This document shows, in pieces, positions 60,902 to 64,000 of a DNA stretch of 64,000 bases; position 1 is the first letter of the stretch, and the number at the start of each line of letters is the position of its first letter. This DNA is from Thermobispora bispora DSM 43833. GTDB lineage: Bacteria > Actinomycetota > Actinomycetes > Streptosporangiales > Streptosporangiaceae. A program made the translations under genes and the position numbers. The stretch is from NCBI RefSeq assembly GCF_000092645.1, contig NC_014165.1, positions 2,046,001-2,110,000 of the forward strand. The letters run 5' to 3'. The notes beneath the pieces are model-generated. The model did no database searches, was not told the DNA's origin, and worked only from the letters and a program-made list of their open reading frames with translations.

Positions 60902-61219
60902 TCAGCTAGGCCGCTGGTCCTTGTTCGCCTCGGTCGTGCCCGACGCCTCGACCGCGGCCCGGAGGCGCCGGTTCTCCTCCTCGAGCGCGCGCAGCCGCTC
61001 CTCGACCGAGGGGGTGGCGCCCGGAGGGAGGGCCTGTGCCTGCTGCTGAGCCTTCGCCGCCGGCTGCTCCTCTTCCTCGTTCAGCTTGGACGTCTCCTTC
61101 TTGAACAGGCGGAGGGACTGGCCCAGTGCCCTGGCGGTCTCCGGCAGCTTCTTGGAGCCGAAGAGCAGCACCAGGACGAGGAGGATCAGGAGCAGTTCCG
61201 GCACACCGATCTGTGACAT
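60902..61219 (-). CDS. tatA: Sec-independent protein translocase subunit TatA
   Basis: A 105-residue protein. One transmembrane helix (PELLLILLVLVLLFGSKKLPETARALGQSLRLFKKE, residues 8-43) carries the FG hinge and amphipathic helix of TatA, followed by an acidic, coiled tail. AAGGA precedes the ATG. A 12 bp palindrome, TGAGGTACCTCA (61240-61251), lies 20 bp upstream of the start and could be an operator. Confidence 0.95.
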   Translation of the reverse strand: MSQIGVPELLLILLVLVLLFGSKKLPETARALGQSLRLFKKETSKLNEEEEQPAAKAQQQAQALPPGATPSVEERLRALEEENRRLRAAVEASGTTEANKDQRPS

Positions 61220-61283
61220 GACGATTCCTTAACGACGGGTGAGGTACCTCATCACCGATCGTACGCGTTAACGGCCGTGGTAT

Positions 61284-61472
61284 TCACCCGCGCCCCACCC
61301 GGTCCGGATGGGCGCCGCCGGCCCGGCCGGCCGACCCGCCCTCCAGCCGGAGTCTCGCCCGGTGAAGCTCCCGGCCGAGATCCCGCGCGGCCGCCGCCAC
61401 CCGCAGGGTGAGCACCGCGAGCACGGCGAGCCCGGCGGTGCCGATGCCGGCGGCCACGAAGATCCATGTCAT
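61284..61472 (-). CDS. Small single-span membrane protein of unknown function
   Basis: A 62-residue protein: one N-terminal helix (WIFVAAGIGTAGLAVLAVLTL) then a basic tail (VAAAARDLGRELHRARLRLEGG). The ATG lies 6 nt after TAGCAT, an arrangement seen at many genuine genes here, which supports expression. Small membrane proteins in this position between pafC and tatA are common in actinomycetes. Function unknown. Confidence 0.6.
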   Translation of the reverse strand: MTWIFVAAGIGTAGLAVLAVLTLRVAAAARDLGRELHRARLRLEGGSAGRAGGAHPDRVGRG

Positions 61473-61868
61473 GCCGCAATGCTAACCGGCCTTGCGGCGC
61501 CCCGGCGCGGGCGCACGGATACGGGGAGGACGAGGCTCGAGCGCACGCCGGAGTGGCCTCCCCGGCGCGGGCGCGCACGGACACGGGCGTTCCCGGGCCT
61601 TCTCCCGCTCCCGGCGCAGCCTCCCCGGCGCGGGCGCACGGATCACGGGGGATCGGCTTCGGGGCGGCCCACGGGCTCCGGGAGGGCCCATGGCGGTCCC
61701 CGCGCGCCCCGGCGGTGACCGGGCACGCCGGCCGGCGCCGCCGGGTCACGGTGGCCGGGGAGCGCCGGCGCGGCACGCGCGGTGGTGCGGTGCCACGCCC
61801 GGCGCGAGACGAGGGCCCCAGGCCGGACGGCGGCCGCCCGGACCGGAATCGGCCGGACGGCCCCGATG
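61473..61868. other. Intergenic region with three spaced repeats
   Basis: Three copies of CCCCGGCGCGGGCGCACGGA-like sequence start at 61500, 61560 and 61623, separated by unrelated 30-35 bp. No cas genes or AT-balanced spacers are present, so this is not a CRISPR array. The rest (61690-61868) is GC-rich without a gene. Confidence 0.65.
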
Positions 61869-62867
61869 TCAGCCGCCGGCCGCGGGCTCGTAGTTGGCGA
61901 GCGCGGCCTTGGCCGCGGCGGCCACCTTGTCGGCGAGCGCGGCCGGGGAGAGCACCCGGCCGCGCTCCCCCAGCCGGAGCGCGAGCTGCACCACCCAGTC
62001 CTCGTCCCGGGCGCGCAGGGCGACCCGCAGCCGGCCGTCGCCGAGCTCGGTGACCTCCTCGCACGGGTAGTACTCGGCGGCCCAGCGCGCGTCCGGGCTG
62101 AGCTCGAGCTCGACCAGCGGGTGGTGCTCCGACGGCTGGAACACGCCCGCGGTGACGTCCATCGGCCGGGCCTCGGCCGGCGGTTCGGCCGGCACGTCGA
62201 GCACCTCCACCTCGACGATCCGGTCGATGCGGAACATCCGCATCGCCTCGGCCCGGTAGCACCAGCCCTCCAGGTAGTGCCGCCCGTCGACGACCACGAC
62301 CCGGATCGGGTCGACCTCGCGCGGGGTGATCTCGTCCCGGCCCGGGACGTAGTAGCGCAGCCGGAGCCGCCGCTTGGCGCGCACCGCCTCGGTGATGGTC
62401 CGGTGGGCGCCGGGCGCGGGCCCCATGTCGATCTGCACCTGGCTGCTCACCGCGGCCGCGCCCTCGGCCGCGGCCCGCTCGAGCTTGGCGGTCACCCGGG
62501 CGAGCACGTCGCGGCCCTGGAACTCGGGGAGCTCGCCGAGCATCCGCAGCGCGACCAGCAGGGCGCTCGCCTCGTCCACGCCGAGCCGCAGCGGCCGGGC
62601 GATGGTGTCGGCGTTGTCGATGAGGATCTCCCCGCCGTCCCAGGAGACGTCGATGAGGTCGCCCGGGGTGTGCCCGGGGAGGCCGCACATCCAGACGAGC
62701 TGCAGGTCGTCGATGAGCTGCTTCTCGGTCAGGCCGAACAGCCGCGCGACCTCGGAGACCTGCGCCCCGGGGTGGGACATCAGGTACGGCACGAGCGCGA
62801 GGAGCCGCGGTAACCGGTCGGAACTCACCCGTCCTCCCCCACTGCGGACGAACCCGGTGTCGCTCAT
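61869..62867 (-). CDS. pafC: WYL-domain transcriptional regulator PafC
   Basis: A 332-residue protein. The N-terminal winged helix (RLPRLLALVPYLMSHPGAQVSEVARLFGLTEKQLIDDLQLVWMCGLPG) is followed by the WYL domain with RLRYYVPGRDEITPREVDPIRVVVVDGRHYLEGWCYRAEAMRMFRIDRI and a WCX C-terminal part. PafB and PafC together activate DNA damage genes independently of LexA in mycobacteria. The ATG overlaps the pafB stop (ATGA). Confidence 0.93.
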   Translation of the reverse strand: MSDTGFVRSGGGRVSSDRLPRLLALVPYLMSHPGAQVSEVARLFGLTEKQLIDDLQLVWMCGLPGHTPGDLIDVSWDGGEILIDNADTIARPLRLGVDEASALLVALRMLGELPEFQGRDVLARVTAKLERAAAEGAAAVSSQVQIDMGPAPGAHRTITEAVRAKRRLRLRYYVPGRDEITPREVDPIRVVVVDGRHYLEGWCYRAEAMRMFRIDRIVEVEVLDVPAEPPAEARPMDVTAGVFQPSEHHPLVELELSPDARWAAEYYPCEEVTELGDGRLRVALRARDEDWVVQLALRLGERGRVLSPAALADKVAAAAKAALANYEPAAGG

Positions 62868-63805
62868 CGCAGCGCGCCCTTCAGCCGGCGGATGACCGCC
62901 TCGCGCGCGTCCGGTGGGTCGACGATCCGCGCGTTGGCCCCGAGGCCGGCGATCCACCCGGCGAACCACTCCGGGTCGGTGAACGTGACCTCGGCCTCAT
63001 CCCACCCGTCCGGTCCGCTGCGCACCGACCGCGCGGCGTGGCGCAGCCCGAGGCAGGTGCCCGGGCGGATGTGGACCCGCGCCACCCGCTCGGGCGGCTG
63101 CTCCTGGAAGCCGACCATCCCCCGCAGGTCCACGCCCTCGGGGACGGTGAACGCGCCGGGCCGCCCCACCGGGGTGACCTGCCCGGCGATCCGGCTCAGC
63201 CGGAACACCCGGGGCGCGCCGCGGTCGCGGTCGTGCCCAACGAGGTACCACTTGCCGCGGCGGCAGACCACGCCCCAGGGCTCCACCACCCGGGTGCGCA
63301 GCTCCCCGCTGCTGGCCGACCGGTAGCCGAACCGCACCACCCGCCGGTCCCGCACCGCCTCCCACAGGGCGGGGAAGGCGGGGTCCCGGGTGTCGACCCG
63401 CAGCTCCAGGGGGCCCTCGGCGAGGTCGGCGTCGATCCCGGCCGCGCGCAGCTTCAGCAGCGCGCCGCTCGCCGCGCCGGCGAGGCTCGCCCGCCGCCAC
63501 ACCTGGGCGGCGAGCCCGAGCACCGCGGCCTCGTCCGGCTCAAGGGTGATCTCCGGCAGCTCGTACGCCTCCCGGACGATCCGGTAGCCCGGTTCGTTCT
63601 CCCACGGGTCGCGGTGCACCTCGATGGGGATGCCGATCTCGCGCAGCTCGCTCTTGTCCCGCTCGAACATGCGCTGGAAGGCCTCGTCGTTGTCCCGGTC
63701 GTAGCCGGGCACGGCCTGCCTGATCTGCTCCGCGGTCAGCGGACGCCGGGTCGCCAGCAGGCAGATCACCAGGTTGAGCAGCCGCTCGGTCTTCCTGCGC
63801 GACAT
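62864..63805 (-). CDS. pafB: WYL-domain transcriptional regulator PafB
   Basis: A 313-residue protein. The N-terminal helix-turn-helix (KTERLLNLVICLLATRRPLTAEQIRQAVPGYDRDNDEAFQRMFERDKSELREIGIPI) is followed by the WYL domain (RFGYRSASSGELRTRVVEPWGVVCRRGKWYLVGHDRDRGAPRVFRLSRI). Partner of PafC. AGGGAGG precedes the ATG. Divergent from the DUF3866 gene with only 39 bp between, so the promoters overlap. Confidence 0.94.
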   Translation of the reverse strand: MSRRKTERLLNLVICLLATRRPLTAEQIRQAVPGYDRDNDEAFQRMFERDKSELREIGIPIEVHRDPWENEPGYRIVREAYELPEITLEPDEAAVLGLAAQVWRRASLAGAASGALLKLRAAGIDADLAEGPLELRVDTRDPAFPALWEAVRDRRVVRFGYRSASSGELRTRVVEPWGVVCRRGKWYLVGHDRDRGAPRVFRLSRIAGQVTPVGRPGAFTVPEGVDLRGMVGFQEQPPERVARVHIRPGTCLGLRHAARSVRSGPDGWDEAEVTFTDPEWFAGWIAGLGANARIVDPPDAREAVIRRLKGALR

Positions 63806-63844
63806 CGGGCCTCCCTTCCGACCGAGAACGCTACCCTTTTCCGC

Positions 63845-64000
63845 ATGATCAGATGGCGTAAGGGCCGGATCACCGCGGTCCGGCGGGAGTGGCCGGGCGC
63901 GATCGAGCTCGACGTCGAGCTCCCCGAGGGCGGGTGCCGGGCCCTCGCCTACCCCGCCCTGGTCGGGCGCCCGGAGCCGGGCGACACCGTGCTGCTCAAC
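63845..64000 (+). CDS. DUF3866 family protein (3' end outside window)
   Basis: The first 52 codons are present: MIRWRKGRITAVRREWPGAI, then ELDVELPEGGCRALAYPALV and GRPEPGDTVLLN. This matches the start of the DUF3866 family found beside pafB in actinobacteria. The ATG lies 8 nt after TACCCT, suggesting a leaderless transcript. Function unknown. Confidence 0.85.
   Translation, partial: MIRWRKGRITAVRREWPGAIELDVELPEGGCRALAYPALVGRPEPGDTVLLN

Noticed and set aside
61500-61655. CRISPR-like spacing of three repeats
   Set aside because: Only three imperfect GC-rich repeats of unequal spacing, no cas genes, and spacers of the same composition as the repeats.

Overview
The window is very GC-rich (about 70% by eye) and encodes an actinomycete chromosome segment. 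Family-level markers are RbpA, the pafB-pafC-tatA-tatC-helY block, a polyprenol-phosphate mannosyltransferase next to Lnt, and many genes whose start codon lies 6-10 nt after a TAnnnT hexamer (leaderless promoters). The gene content fits the Streptosporangiales best, but species cannot be fixed from the sequence alone. No rRNA, complete tRNA, CRISPR array or intact insertion sequence was found.

Layout. 1-2.4 kb: end of a CitB/DcuR-type response regulator, an MHS-family carboxylate transporter and a LuxR-type regulator with a degenerate receiver. 2.9-12.2 kb: a leftward envelope-glycan locus in two operons. One encodes aminotransferase, epimerase, UbiA-type phosphoribosyltransferase and GT4; the other EEP phosphatase/nuclease, GT4 and flippase. 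Each operon is preceded by a copy of the same roughly 165 bp, hairpin-rich leader, a candidate undescribed structured RNA. 12.4-15.7 kb: a gene-poor stretch, a conspicuous dyad with direct repeats, a tyrosine recombinase and a sirtuin. 15.9-28.2 kb: GNAT, purB, an RND exporter, a split-barrel flavoprotein and several small-molecule exporters. 28.2-35.6 kb: a membrane pseudokinase, the MoxR-DUF58-VWA trio, two RNA/SAM methyltransferases, GDPD and an UMF1 transporter. 35.9-39.7 kb: thiolase, LysR and acyl-CoA dehydrogenase. 39.8-43.5 kb: rbpA, fxsA, ppm1 and lnt.

44.4-48.1 kb is the most unusual accessory locus: a WXG-like/DUF1023-type alpha/beta hydrolase followed by three tandem paralogous lipoproteins of lower GC. 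Fragments of the hydrolase gene remain upstream of the two distal lipoproteins. This looks like an effector-immunity module that was duplicated and then lost the extra effectors; the function is inferred. 48.9-56.1 kb: Lrp regulator, acyl-CoA dehydrogenase, M24 peptidase, a small secreted protein lying between two diverged copies of the peptidase promoter region, a PP2C/SpoIIE phosphatase and a 5'-3' exonuclease. 56.2-64 kb: helY, a DAG-kinase-like gene, tatC, tatA, a small membrane protein, pafC, pafB and the start of a DUF3866 gene, i.e. the conserved block usually found downstream of the actinobacterial proteasome genes.
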